A stretch of 64,000 nucleotides of DNA, taken from contig NZ_JASVWF010000004.1 in the NCBI RefSeq assembly GCF_030286555.1, positions 434,001 through 498,000 of the forward strand. Reading direction: 5' to 3'. The notes beneath the pieces are model-generated. The model searched no databases and had not been told where the DNA came from. It saw only the letters and a program-made list of their open reading frames with translations. This document shows positions 42,617-51,965 of the stretch, one piece after another. Each line of letters begins with the position of its first letter. Within the stretch, counting starts at the first letter, position 1. Both the position numbers and the translations under genes were made by a program. The stretch is from Actinomycetospora termitidis (GTDB lineage Bacteria > Actinomycetota > Actinomycetes > Mycobacteriales > Pseudonocardiaceae).

Positions 42617-44649
42617 CAGGCTCCCATCGCCAGCACGGTCAGCGTCCCGTCGAGCAGGTCGGTGACGTAGGCGGTCCGGCCGTCGGGGGTGACGGCGACG
42701 CTGCTGGGTCCGCGGCCCGTCGGGATCGTCGCGGTGACCGCGAACGTCGTCGTGTCCACGACCTGCACGACGTTGGCGTCGATGGCGGCGACGTAGACGT
42801 GTCGGCCGTCGGCGCTCGACGTGACCGCCTGCGGGTGGACCGCGGTGGGCACCGTCGCGACCACCCGGCCGGTGCGGACGTCGGTGACCGAGACGCTGTT
42901 GCCCGCGAAGTCGGTGTCGAACACCCACGGCTGGGTCGGGTGCCAGGCGACCGCGTGCGGGTTGCGACCCACCGGCGTCGTCGCGACCGGGCCGCTGCCG
43001 TCCGTCCCGACGAGGCTGATCGTGTTCGCGTCGTAGTTCGCGACGGCGAGGCGGGCGCCGTCGGGCGAGACAGCGAGCCCGTGCGGGGTGGGCAGGGCGA
43101 CCCGGTCCACGACGGTGTCCGAGCCGGTGTCGATCACGGTCACCGACCCGGCGTCCGGGTCGGACACGAACACCCGCCCGCCGTCGGCGCTCACCGCGAG
43201 CGCCAGCGGACGCGGGCCGGTGGGGATGCGGCCGACCAGGGAGCCGTCCGCGGTGTCGACGACCGCGACCTCCCCGGCGGTGTCGCCGAGCAGCCCGACG
43301 TAGGCACGGGCACCGTCCGGGGCGAACGCGAGCGCCTGGGGTGCGCCGGGCAGCGGGATCGTCCCGACCGCGGCTCCGCGGGCGGTGTCGAGGACGGTGA
43401 TCGTGGCCGCGTCGCGGTTCGCGACGTAGGCGGTGCGGCCGTCCGGTGCGACCTGGACGTCGACCGGTGCCGCCCCGACCGGGACGGTGCCGACGACCGT
43501 CGGCCGGGGGCTGCTGGCCACGGGTGCGGGCCGCGTGGGCGCCCCGCCGCCGAGACCCGTCGTCAGGAACACCGCGAGGGCCGCGACGAGGACGACGACC
43601 ACGGCCACCGCGCCCCAGAGGAGTCCACGGCGTCGGCGCGGCGGGGTCGGCGGGGGCTCCGGTGCGCCGGGCATCGGACCGGACGGGTGCGGGTCGCGGG
43701 GAGGTCCGGACGGCGGCCGCGAGATCACCGTCGTGACCCCGCCCGGCCCGGCGGACCCGGCCGGGGGCGCGCTCCGGGCGCCCGCGGCGACCGGGGTCGG
43801 GGCGGCCGTCGGCTTCGGGGCGGCGGGGCTCGTCGGCGCGGCGCGCAGGGCGGCGCGGGCGGCCGTGACGAGCGCACCCGCCGTCGGGAAGCGGTCGTCC
43901 GGGTCCTTGGCCATGCCGCGCGCGATGACGGCGTCGAGGGCGGCCGGGGCACCGGGGTACCGCTCACTGGCGCGCGGGGGGTCGACGTTGATGTGGCCGA
44001 ACATCTGCGTCGGGAGGTCGCCGGGGAAGGGCTTCTCCTTCGTCAGGCACTCGAAGAGCACGCAGGCCAGCGAGTAGACGTCGGTCCGACCGTCGACGGG
44101 GCTCCGCGAGAAGCGCTCCGGTGCCATGTACTCGAGCGTCCCGAGCGCCACGCCGGTGCCGGTCAGCTGCGTCTGCGGCGTGCCGAGGCTGAAGGCGAGG
44201 CCGAAGTCGACGACGTAGACGAAGTCGCTGCGGGTGACCAGGACGTTCGACGGCTTGACGTCCCGGTGGACGAGGTCGTCGGCGTGGGCGGCGTCCAGGG
44301 CGTCGGCGATCTGTCCGAGGAGGGCGACCGTGCGTCCGGCGGGGAGCGGTCCCTCGTCACGCAGGACGTCCTGGAGGCTCCGGCCCTCGACCAGCCGCAT
44401 GTCGATGAAGAGGCGGCCGTCGATCTCGCCGTAGTCGTGGATCGGGATCAGGTGGGGCTCGCGGAGCCGCGCGTGCAGGTGCGACTCGCGGCGGAACCGG
44501 CGCTGGTACTCGGTGCTCTCGCTCAGCGAGGTCGGCAGCAGCTTGAGGGCGACGTCGCGGTCGTGCCGGAGATCGCGGGCACGCCAGACCTCGCCCATGC
44601 CGCCCTCCCCGATGAGCGACAGGAGCTCGTACTGGCCGATCCGCTCCAT
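42616..44649 (-). CDS. Membrane Ser/Thr protein kinase with YVTN beta-propeller sensor (copy 2)
   Basis: 677 aa. Same plan as the kinase at 29060-31321: glycine loop GEGGMGEV, Lys36, HRDVKPSN (Asp130), DFG (Asp148), Pro/Ala linker, one membrane helix about 343-366, then seven YVTN blades ending SVAVTPDGRTAYVTDLLDGT. The two share long identical blocks in the kinase domain such as PIHDYGEIDGRLFIDMRLV. AGGAGG lies almost touching the ATG at 44649, so an in-frame start further upstream is possible. The stop shares one base with the next gene's ATG (TGATG), tying kinase and synthetase expression together. Confidence 0.92.
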   Translation of the reverse strand: MERIGQYELLSLIGEGGMGEVWRARDLRHDRDVALKLLPTSLSESTEYQRRFRRESHLHARLREPHLIPIHDYGEIDGRLFIDMRLVEGRSLQDVLRDEGPLPAGRTVALLGQIADALDAAHADDLVHRDVKPSNVLVTRSDFVYVVDFGLAFSLGTPQTQLTGTGVALGTLEYMAPERFSRSPVDGRTDVYSLACVLFECLTKEKPFPGDLPTQMFGHINVDPPRASERYPGAPAALDAVIARGMAKDPDDRFPTAGALVTAARAALRAAPTSPAAPKPTAAPTPVAAGARSAPPAGSAGPGGVTTVISRPPSGPPRDPHPSGPMPGAPEPPPTPPRRRRGLLWGAVAVVVVLVAALAVFLTTGLGGGAPTRPAPVASSPRPTVVGTVPVGAAPVDVQVAPDGRTAYVANRDAATITVLDTARGAAVGTIPLPGAPQALAFAPDGARAYVGLLGDTAGEVAVVDTADGSLVGRIPTGPRPLALAVSADGGRVFVSDPDAGSVTVIDTGSDTVVDRVALPTPHGLAVSPDGARLAVANYDANTISLVGTDGSGPVATTPVGRNPHAVAWHPTQPWVFDTDFAGNSVSVTDVRTGRVVATVPTAVHPQAVTSSADGRHVYVAAIDANVVQVVDTTTFAVTATIPTGRGPSSVAVTPDGRTAYVTDLLDGTLTVLAMGA

Positions 44650-44762
44650 ACCTCCTGGCCCCCCGAATGTCCTGAGACGCCTGTGGCTCGGGTCATAATC
44701 GTTGCGCAGCGTACCTCCGGAGACCGCCATTCGGGTGAAGACCTCATGAAGATCGGTTGCGG

Positions 44763-46556
44763 TCAGCGCCGACGAGCGAGATCGGCGACCATCGCGTCCC
44801 ACGGCGACGGCCCGGCGTGCCCGGGACGGCGGTCCTCCCGGCCCCACCGCACGAGGACGATCGCCAGCACGCCCAGCAGCGACGCCTCGGCCGCGCCCCA
44901 GGCGATCATCGCGCCGAGCCGCTGGTCGGCCAGGAGGTCGCCGACCCAGCTCACCTCGAGCCGCTCGTAGTACGTCGCGCCGATGACCTCGGTCGCGCCG
45001 AGCAGCGCGACGCCGAAGAACGCGTGGAACGGCATCGAGGCCAGCAGGAGGGCGAGCCGGGCCACGTGCGGCAGGGGGCGCGGGGCGGGGTCGACGCCGA
45101 CGATCGGCCAGAGGAACGCGTACCCGGACACCAGGACGACGGCCGCGAGCACCTGGTGCGCCCAGTGTGACGGCAGGATCGCCGCGAACAGTGGAGTGTT
45201 GTAGAGGACCAACATCGACCCGACGAACACCGTCAGGGACACCGCGGGATGGGTGAGGACCCGGACCGCCGGGGTGTCGAGCGGCGCGCGGTCGACCAGC
45301 GTGAGCGGTCCGCCCAGGACCAGGAACAGCGGCACCAGGACCGCCAGCACCATGTGCACGGCCATGTGGGCGCTGAAGACGGCCATCGACAGCGCGCCGA
45401 GGGTCGAGCTGGTCGTGACGACGAGCAGGGCGCAGCCGGCGAGCCAGCAGACCAGCCGGGACCGGCGCCGGTCGCCCGCCCGACGCCACCGGAGCACGTA
45501 GCCCACCGCGAGCGTCACGCCGACGACCGCCCAGAGCAGGTCGAGCCGCCCCGGGGCCGCCAGGCCGAGGGCCGACGGGCGCTCCGGGACGTCGAAACCG
45601 ACCATCATCTGCTGCATCGTCGCGGGCAGGAGCAGCGCGGGCGGGGGCTCGATCACGGCAGCGGCACCGGCAGCGGCCGCCGCGAGCAGGGTCGCGACGA
45701 CGGGTGCGGGCCCGGCGCGGCGCAGGGTGAGGACCAGGGCGCACCCGAGCAGGACGACCTGCAGCCCGGCCCATCTCCCGTGCAGGCTCGCGAGCCACTC
45801 TCCCTGCACGAGGACGGCGGCGCCCAGCAGCGTGGCCGCGAGGGTCACGGCTCCCGCCGTGACGGCTCGCTGCGTGCACCCGGCGCCAGGGAATCCGGCG
45901 CCGTCGATCAGCCCGTGCACCGTGACGCCGAGCCAGACCGCCCCCGCCAGCGTGGCGAACACGGCGGCGTCGGTGACGAGGTCGTGCCCGGTGCCGGTGC
46001 GGGTGGTCGGGCCCGTGACCGCCGGGGCGAGCACGCCCACCGCCGCGAGGGCCGCGACGCCCACCGGTGGCGCCGACTCGCGCAACCCGACCACGACCGT
46101 CACGACCGCGCCGATCGCCGCCGCCAGCAGCATCGCCGCGGGCTCGCCGAAGGTGACCATCGCGTGCAGCAGGACCGTCGGCCGGCCCAGGACCTCGAGC
46201 CCGCCCCGACCGAGCTGGAGCACGACCAGCAGGACCGACCCCAGGAACGCCGCCCCCGCCCACGCCGCGGCGAGCACGCCGGTCCAGCTCAGGGCGCGGT
46301 CGGTCGCGTGCCTTCCGCTGACCAGCAGACCGAGACACGTTCCTCCGACCTCCGTCACGACGAGGCGCAGGACCGGGGCGGCCACGACCATCCACGACGA
46401 CGGCGGGTCGGGCATCCCGAACCCGACGCCCGGTTCGGCTCCCCGCAGGGCCGCCCAGCCCGCCACGACCACGAGGGCGGCGACGGCCGCCGGTGCGAGC
46501 ATCACGGCAGGGCGGAGCGACCGGCCGACGCCGGACACCTCCGTGGCGCCGCTCAC
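44763..46556 (-). CDS. CopD-CtaG fusion membrane protein (copper/cytochrome oxidase assembly)
   Basis: 597 aa, almost entirely hydrophobic with about 15 membrane segments. The N-terminal half resembles CopD copper-import proteins (VLLHAMVTFGEPAAMLL, VTVHGLIDGAG). The C-terminal half is a caa3-type CtaG domain (MAVFSAHMAVHMVLAVLVPLFLVLGGP, LYNTPLFAAILPSHWAHQVLAAVVLVSG, LASMPFHAFFGVALLG) with the conserved histidines. Probably delivers copper for cytochrome c oxidase. GTG start at 46556. Faces tRNA-Pro; ends 113 bp upstream of the kinase gene on the same strand. Confidence 0.88.
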   Translation of the reverse strand: MSGATEVSGVGRSLRPAVMLAPAAVAALVVVAGWAALRGAEPGVGFGMPDPPSSWMVVAAPVLRLVVTEVGGTCLGLLVSGRHATDRALSWTGVLAAAWAGAAFLGSVLLVVLQLGRGGLEVLGRPTVLLHAMVTFGEPAAMLLAAAIGAVVTVVVGLRESAPPVGVAALAAVGVLAPAVTGPTTRTGTGHDLVTDAAVFATLAGAVWLGVTVHGLIDGAGFPGAGCTQRAVTAGAVTLAATLLGAAVLVQGEWLASLHGRWAGLQVVLLGCALVLTLRRAGPAPVVATLLAAAAAGAAAVIEPPPALLLPATMQQMMVGFDVPERPSALGLAAPGRLDLLWAVVGVTLAVGYVLRWRRAGDRRRSRLVCWLAGCALLVVTTSSTLGALSMAVFSAHMAVHMVLAVLVPLFLVLGGPLTLVDRAPLDTPAVRVLTHPAVSLTVFVGSMLVLYNTPLFAAILPSHWAHQVLAAVVLVSGYAFLWPIVGVDPAPRPLPHVARLALLLASMPFHAFFGVALLGATEVIGATYYERLEVSWVGDLLADQRLGAMIAWGAAEASLLGVLAIVLVRWGREDRRPGHAGPSPWDAMVADLARRR

Positions 46557-46651
46557 GGTGCGTCATCGTCGGCCTCGGACCCGCGCGGGGCAAGGGCCCC
46601 GGACGGACGAGAGCCCCGTCGACCGGTGGTCAACGGGGCTCCGTGGTTCTG

Positions 46652-46725
<74 letters not shown>

Positions 46726-46814
46726 AACCGCTGCCCGACCGCTGCAGCGTCGTGAACACTACCCCACCGCCCTCATGCACCCCGTCGACGGGGCGGGTGA
46801 CGACCGCGCTCCGC

Positions 46815-46975
46815 GAGAAGCACATGGGGCACGCAGCAGGACCCGACGACGTGCCTCATGTACTCGTGATCATGAACGGGCGCACGGGGCCCGGCACCCC
46901 TGCCGCAGAACCGAGTCCGGCGGAAGCGGATCCGCGGAACAGTGCGCGCCCGCGCGTCACGCTCCGTGAAACGAA
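46815..46975. repeat. Diverged copy of the palindromic intergenic repeat
   Basis: Starts with a hairpin related to that at 21647 (AGAAGCACATGGGGCAC pairing imperfectly with GTGCCTCATGT), then, in the same order as at 21.7 kb, GGGCCCGGCAC, CAGAACCG..GCGGAAGCGG and GCGCGTCACGCTCCGTGAA. It occupies the gene-free 278 bp between tRNA-Pro and the DinB-like gene. Its minus-strand translation also shares TERDxRxRTVP and VPHVLLA with that of the 21.7-kb tract, purely because the DNA is related. Confidence 0.6.
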
Positions 46976-47003
46976 CCACCACGAGGCGTCACGAGTCGAG
47001 CTC

Positions 47004-47564
47004 TCACAACGACGGCGGGCCCGCCGCCGGGTCGCGCCCGGACAGTCGCAGCAGACGCTCCAACCCCGCCGACTCCCCCGCGCCCGGCAGCGGGTGGCCG
47101 AAGGGCCCGCCCTCCATCCCCGCGACCTGCTCGACGAACGGCAGGCACACCTCGACGTCGGACTCGGCGACCGCGTACGGCACCTCCAGCGCGGCGGCGA
47201 GGTCCCATCCGTGCAGGACCACCTCGTCGAGCGCGACGACTCCCAGGGCCGCGCGCGGCATCGTCACGCCCCCGGCCTCGTCGGAGCCCTCCCAGGCCTC
47301 GTCCGCACGCCAGGCGGCGGCGAGCTCGGCCAGCTCCTCGGCCAGCAGCTCCCGCCACCCCTCCGGCAGATCCGACGCGGGCGGCGGCGACGTGGGCGGC
47401 GTCGCCCGCGCGACCCCCGCGAAGTGCCAGGCGAGGCCGGCGAGGTGCTCGACGAGATCGCGCACCGGCCACGCCGAGCAGGGCGTCGGGCGGTCGAGAT
47501 CCTCGTCGGTCACCAGGGCGACCACGCGGGCCGTGGCGGCGGTGGCCGGTCCGAGATCGTGCAC
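47004..47564 (-). CDS. Mycothiol-type maleylpyruvate isomerase / DinB-family protein (TIGR03086-like)
   Basis: 186 aa. Starts DLGPATAATARVVALVTDEDLDRPTPCSAWPVRDLVEHL, the signature of the TIGR03086/MDMPI N-terminal DinB fold; metal-binding His residues are in VEHLAGLAWHF and VLHGWDLA. Homologues are mycothiol-dependent isomerases or S-transferases, though many have unknown substrates. ATG start. Convergent with nothing; the repeat tract lies at its 3' side. Confidence 0.88.
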   Translation of the reverse strand: MHDLGPATAATARVVALVTDEDLDRPTPCSAWPVRDLVEHLAGLAWHFAGVARATPPTSPPPASDLPEGWRELLAEELAELAAAWRADEAWEGSDEAGGVTMPRAALGVVALDEVVLHGWDLAAALEVPYAVAESDVEVCLPFVEQVAGMEGGPFGHPLPGAGESAGLERLLRLSGRDPAAGPPSL

Positions 47565-47726
47565 GCAGAACCCCCAGTCACGGCTGTTCGGGCCCGCGAA
47601 CCGTACCGCCGCGACCGGTCGCGGAACAGTTCACAGGCCCTTCACCACGCTCCCCACGAATGGTGAACACTCTGGCCCGAACGGAAGGCAGCGAGGGGAA
47701 AGGCTCCGAGGGGAAGCACGGCAACC

Positions 47727-50318
47727 ATGGACACGTGGCCGTTCACCGAGCGCGACGACGTCCTCGCCGTCGCGGCCGCCGCGCTGCGCGCGCACGGCGC
47801 CGTCATCCTGGGCGGACCTGCCGGGGTCGGGAAGAGCCGGGTCGCCCGGGAGCTGGCCGCCCGGGTCCCCGGACCCGTCGTCGGGACGGTGCGGGCGACG
47901 GCGTCCGCCCACGAGATCCCCCTGGGCGCGCTCCTCGACGTGCTCCCCCGGGCCGCGGTCGAGTCCGCGTCCCCCGACGTCGACCACGTGCGCGCCGCCC
48001 TCGACGCGCTCGGCTCCGACCCGGACGGCGTGCTCGTCGTCGACGATGCCCACCTGCTCGACGACGTGTCGGCGACGGTGATCCACCAGCTGGCGCGGTC
48101 GCGGCGCGTCCGCCTGGTGGTGACCCTCCGGTCGGGCGAACCGACCTCGGACGCCGTCACCGCGCTGTGGAAGGACGAGGACGCCCCGCGGATCGACCTC
48201 GAGCCGTTCACCCCCGACCAGACGACGGCCGTCCTGGCGGCGGTCCTCGGCGGACCGGCGGAGGCCCGCGCCGCCCGCTCGCTGCACCGGACCGCGGGCG
48301 GGAACGTCCTGTGGCTGCGCCACCTCGTCGAGGGCGAGCGCGACGCGGGACGGCTCGCCCGCCACGGCACCACCTGGAAGTGGACCGGCGAGGTCGCCCT
48401 CTCCCCCGCCCTGCGTGACCTGCTCGACGCGCGCATCGGCACGCTGACCGAGCCGCAGCGCCGGGTGCTCGAGCTCCTCGCCGTCGCCGAACCGCTGGGC
48501 CTCGGGATGCTCGGGACGCTGGTCGGCGAGGCCGCCGTCGAGGACGTCGCCGAGCGGGGCCTGGTGACGGTCCTGCCGGACGGTGCGCGCTGGGAGGTCC
48601 GGCTCGCGCACCCGCTGTACGGCGAGTCGGTGCGCGCCACCCTGAGCGTGCCCCGGGCCCGCCGGATGCGCGGCGAGATCTCCCAGGCGCTGTCGCGCAC
48701 CGGCGGACGACGGGCCGGCGACGGGCTGCGGCGCGCGGTCCTCGACCTGGGCAGCGACCGCCCGCTCGACCCGGACGAGCTCGTCCGCGCCTCGATCCAG
48801 GCCTCGGGCCTGCGCGACTTCGCGCTCGCGGAGCGCCTGCTGCGCGCCGCGATCGGCGCCGGTGGCGGCTTCTCCGCGAAGCTCGGCCTGGCGCACCTGC
48901 TCGACTACGGGATGCGGGTGGAGGAGGCCGACGCGCTGCTCGCGGAGGCGACCGACGAGGCGACCGACGAGGAGCGGCACCAGGCCGTCGTCCTGCGCGC
49001 GCTGTCGCACCACTTCCAGCTCGACCCGCCGCGGTCCGGCGAGGACGTGCTCGCCGAGGACGAGGCCCGGCACGCCGACGGCCACCGCGATCCCGCCTAC
49101 GACGGGATCCGGGCGATGATCGCCGGGTCGGCCGGGTACGTGGACGACGCGATCGCGACGGCGGAGCGGCTCCTCGCCGACGATGCGCAGACCGCGGAGA
49201 CCGTGGCGCTCGCGGTGTTCGTCCTCGGTCTGACGAGCGCCGTGTCCGGTCACCACGACGCGCTCGGCCCCGTGATCGACCGCGGCATCGACGCCGCGAG
49301 CGCGGCGATCAGCGCCGCCGTGGCCACCAACATCGGCTACATGGAGCTGCTCGACGCCGACCTGCGCGGCGAGCCGCCGCGCGCCCGGGCCCGGCTCGAC
49401 TGGGTGCGTGGCCTCACGGGCCCGCAGGCTCCGATGTTCGCGGCTCAGTACGAGGCCCGGTACGCGCGCGGCACCGGTCGCCCCCGGGCCACGATCCGCA
49501 CCCTGGAATCCGCCCTGCCGTCGTTCCCCGGGCACGGGGGCGGCTGGGGTGGCTGGGGCATGGCCCTGATCGCCCAGTCCCACGGGGTGCTCGGCGACGG
49601 CCGGGCGGCGCGCCTCGCGCTGGAGGAGGCCGAGCGCCGTCGTCACCCGCACATCGGGGTGGTGGGGTTCGAGTACGACCTCGCCCGCGCCTGGACCGCC
49701 GCGGCCGCCGGCACTCCGCGGGAGGCGATCGAGACCTGCCGTCGCGGGGCCCGGACCTGCCGGGGGCAGGGCGCGCTCGCGGCCGAGGCCCTGCTCCGGC
49801 AGACGGCCGTCCGGCTCGGCGACCGGGACCAGGCCGAACGGCTCGACGAGCTGCACCGCACCCTCGGGTCCGCCCGGTCCCGGCTCGCCCACGCCCACGC
49901 CGCCGCCCTCACCGCCGCGGACCCCGATCGGCTCCTCGGGGTCGCCGCGGAGCTCGAGGAGGCCGGGATGGTCCTCGAGGCCGCGGACGCCGCCGCGCAG
50001 GCCGCCGCGGTGGCCCGGGCGGACCGCCGGCTCGTGCTGGCCGCCGAGGCCGAGGGGCGGGCCCACGCGCTGGCGGCGGTCGGTGAGGGTGCCCGGACGC
50101 CCGCCCTGATCGAGGCCGAGGCACCCGTGCCGCTGTCCGCACGGGAGCGCGAGATCGCCCTGCTCGCCGGGGAGGGCCTCACCAACCGCCAGATCGCCGA
50201 GCGCCTGCACGTCTCGGTGCGCACCGTGGAATCGCACGTCTACCGGGCCTGCACCCGGCTCGGCCTCCCCGACCGGGCGGCCCTCGTCGCCGTCGCGACG
50301 TCCCGACGCGCGCCGTAG
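47727..50318 (+). CDS. Large LuxR-type ATPase regulator (LAL-like)
   Basis: 863 aa. Walker A GGPAGVGKSRVA at about residues 29-40, Walker B VLVVDDAHLL near 105-114, a long helical (TPR-like) middle, and a C-terminal LuxR HTH (LSAREREIALLAGEGLTNRQIAERLHVSVRTVESHVYRACTRLGL). STAND-type activators of this kind integrate metabolite signals. ATG at 47727 preceded by GAGGGGAAG. No adjacent target gene on its strand; the next gene (der) is convergent. Targets unknown. Confidence 0.92.
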   Translation: MDTWPFTERDDVLAVAAAALRAHGAVILGGPAGVGKSRVARELAARVPGPVVGTVRATASAHEIPLGALLDVLPRAAVESASPDVDHVRAALDALGSDPDGVLVVDDAHLLDDVSATVIHQLARSRRVRLVVTLRSGEPTSDAVTALWKDEDAPRIDLEPFTPDQTTAVLAAVLGGPAEARAARSLHRTAGGNVLWLRHLVEGERDAGRLARHGTTWKWTGEVALSPALRDLLDARIGTLTEPQRRVLELLAVAEPLGLGMLGTLVGEAAVEDVAERGLVTVLPDGARWEVRLAHPLYGESVRATLSVPRARRMRGEISQALSRTGGRRAGDGLRRAVLDLGSDRPLDPDELVRASIQASGLRDFALAERLLRAAIGAGGGFSAKLGLAHLLDYGMRVEEADALLAEATDEATDEERHQAVVLRALSHHFQLDPPRSGEDVLAEDEARHADGHRDPAYDGIRAMIAGSAGYVDDAIATAERLLADDAQTAETVALAVFVLGLTSAVSGHHDALGPVIDRGIDAASAAISAAVATNIGYMELLDADLRGEPPRARARLDWVRGLTGPQAPMFAAQYEARYARGTGRPRATIRTLESALPSFPGHGGGWGGWGMALIAQSHGVLGDGRAARLALEEAERRRHPHIGVVGFEYDLARAWTAAAAGTPREAIETCRRGARTCRGQGALAAEALLRQTAVRLGDRDQAERLDELHRTLGSARSRLAHAHAAALTAADPDRLLGVAAELEEAGMVLEAADAAAQAAAVARADRRLVLAAEAEGRAHALAAVGEGARTPALIEAEAPVPLSAREREIALLAGEGLTNRQIAERLHVSVRTVESHVYRACTRLGLPDRAALVAVATSRRAP

Positions 50319-50337
50319 TGCAGTAGTCCACTACGGC
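50312..50337. terminator. Hairpin at the end of the LuxR gene
   Basis: GCCGTAGTG (50312-50320) pairs perfectly with CACTACGGC (50329-50337) across an 8-nt loop. The stem includes the TAG stop codon of the LuxR gene (50316-50318). No T-tract follows. Likely intrinsic terminator. Confidence 0.6.
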
Positions 50338-50372
50338 AGACAGGAGATCCGCTCTCGACGAGGGTCGGTGTC

Positions 50373-50585
50373 GTGGCCGACGCACTCGGACGACTCCGCG
50401 CCCTCGTAGACCAGGCCCTGTCCCGACGGCGGGTCGTCGCGGCCCCGGAGCCCGTCCCGGCTCCCCGGCCGGCGCCCGAGGACGAGCCGACCCCGACGTA
50501 CCGCGCGCCCGTCGCGGTCCCGAGGCTGCTCGTCGACCACGGGTCGATCGGCCGTCGCCGACGCCCGAGCACCGCGAGCGGGTAG
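50373..50585 (+). CDS. Hypothetical small protein
   Basis: 70 codons from GTG 50373: ADALGRLRALVDQALSRRRV, then a Pro/Glu-rich stretch and a basic tail. No recognised domain, and the ribosome site is weak. It fills the only gap between the LuxR terminator and the convergent der gene. It could be a real small protein or a chance frame in GC-rich DNA. Confidence 0.3.
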   Translation: MADALGRLRALVDQALSRRRVVAAPEPVPAPRPAPEDEPTPTYRAPVAVPRLLVDHGSIGRRRRPSTASG

Positions 50586-50588
50586 GAC

Positions 50589-51962
50589 TCAGGACTTCTT
50601 GCGCTTCTCCCGCACCCGCACGTTGATCTGGATCGGCGTCCCGCGCAGGTCGAAGGTCTCGCGGAGCCTGCGCTCCAGGAACCGCCGGTAGCCGGCCTCG
50701 AGGAACCCCGAGGTGAACAGCACGAACGTCGGTGGGCGGTTCTGCGCCTGGGTGGCGTAGAGGATCTTCGGCTGCTTGCCGCCACGCACCGGCGGCGGGG
50801 TGGCGGCGACGATGTCGGCGAGCCACTGGTTGAGCTGGCCGGTCGGGATGCGGCGGTCCCAGTTCTCCAGGGCCGTCCGCATCGCCGGGGCGAGCTTCTG
50901 CACCGCTCGGCCGGTCCGCGCCGAGATGTTGACCCGGTCGACCCACGGGAACCGGACGAGCGCCCGCTCGAGCTCGCGCTTCATGGCGTCGCGGCGGTCG
51001 TCGTCGACGAGGTCCCACTTGTTCATCGCGAGCACCAGCGCCCGGCCCGCCTCGGCGACCTGCGTGGCGACGCGGAGGTCCTGCTCGCTGATCGGCTCGC
51101 TCGCGTCGAGGAGCAGCACCGTCACCTCGGCGGCCTCGATCGCGGCCTTGGTCCGCAGCGACGCGTAGTACTCCATGCCGGAGGCCTGGTGGACCTTACG
51201 CCGCAGACCGGCGGTGTCGACGAGCTGCCACGTCTCGCCGTCGATCTCGACGAGCGAGTCGACCGGGTCCGTCGTCGTCCCGGCCGTCGCGTCGACCACC
51301 GACCGGGTCTCCCCGGTCAACTGGTTGAGCAGCGAGGACTTGCCGACGTTCGGCTTCCCGACGAGGGCCACCCGGCGCGGCCCGCCCTCGAGGTCGACGT
51401 CGTCGCGCGGGGACTCCGGCAGCGCCTCCAGCACGGCATCGAGCAGGTCGCCCGACCCGCGCCCGTGCAGCCCCGACACCGGGTGCGGCTCCCCGAGCCC
51501 GAGCCGCCACAGCGCGGCGATCTCGCCGAGCGCGCGCTCGTCGTCGACCTTCGTCGCGCACAGCAGCACCGGCCGGTCCGAGCGGCGCAGCGTCCGGGCG
51601 ACGGCCTCGTCCACCGAGGTGGCGCCGACCTGCCCGTCGACCACGAGCAGGATCGCGTCGGCCGTGGCCATCGCCGTCTCGGCCTGCGCGGAGATCGCGG
51701 CCTGCATGCCCTTCGCGTCAGGGGTCCAGCCGCCGGTGTCGACCAGGGTGAAGCGGCGCCCGTTCCACAGGGCGTCGTAGGCGACCCGGTCGCGCGTCAC
51801 GCCCGGGATGTCCTGCACGACCGCCTCCCGGCGGCCGATGATGCGGTTGACCAGCGTCGACTTCCCGACGTTCGGACGCCCGACGACCGCGAGCACCGGC
51901 TGGGCCGGGCGCTCGGAGTCGTGCTCGGGCAGGTCAAAATCCGCAGGTAGTTCCTGCGTCAC
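50589..51962 (-). CDS. der: Ribosome biogenesis GTPase Der (EngA)
   Basis: 457 aa with the two tandem GTPase domains unique to Der: G1 loops GRPNVGKST and [10 protein letters not shown]3 DTGGW and DTAGL, G4 NKWD in the second domain, and a C-terminal KH-like domain ending in a basic tail (REKRKKS). The first G4 is TKVD. Essential for 50S subunit assembly. Three bp after cmk on the same strand. Confidence 0.97.
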   Translation of the reverse strand: MTQELPADFDLPEHDSERPAQPVLAVVGRPNVGKSTLVNRIIGRREAVVQDIPGVTRDRVAYDALWNGRRFTLVDTGGWTPDAKGMQAAISAQAETAMATADAILLVVDGQVGATSVDEAVARTLRRSDRPVLLCATKVDDERALGEIAALWRLGLGEPHPVSGLHGRGSGDLLDAVLEALPESPRDDVDLEGGPRRVALVGKPNVGKSSLLNQLTGETRSVVDATAGTTTDPVDSLVEIDGETWQLVDTAGLRRKVHQASGMEYYASLRTKAAIEAAEVTVLLLDASEPISEQDLRVATQVAEAGRALVLAMNKWDLVDDDRRDAMKRELERALVRFPWVDRVNISARTGRAVQKLAPAMRTALENWDRRIPTGQLNQWLADIVAATPPPVRGGKQPKILYATQAQNRPPTFVLFTSGFLEAGYRRFLERRLRETFDLRGTPIQINVRVREKRKKS

Positions 51963-51965
51963 GTC

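Noticed and set aside
37982-42670. Very long plus-strand open frame (over 1500 codons) opposite the synthetase gene
   Set aside because: Shadow of a high-GC gene; its translation is repetitive Arg/Gly/Val-rich with no domain, while the minus strand has clear carrier and beta-helix motifs.
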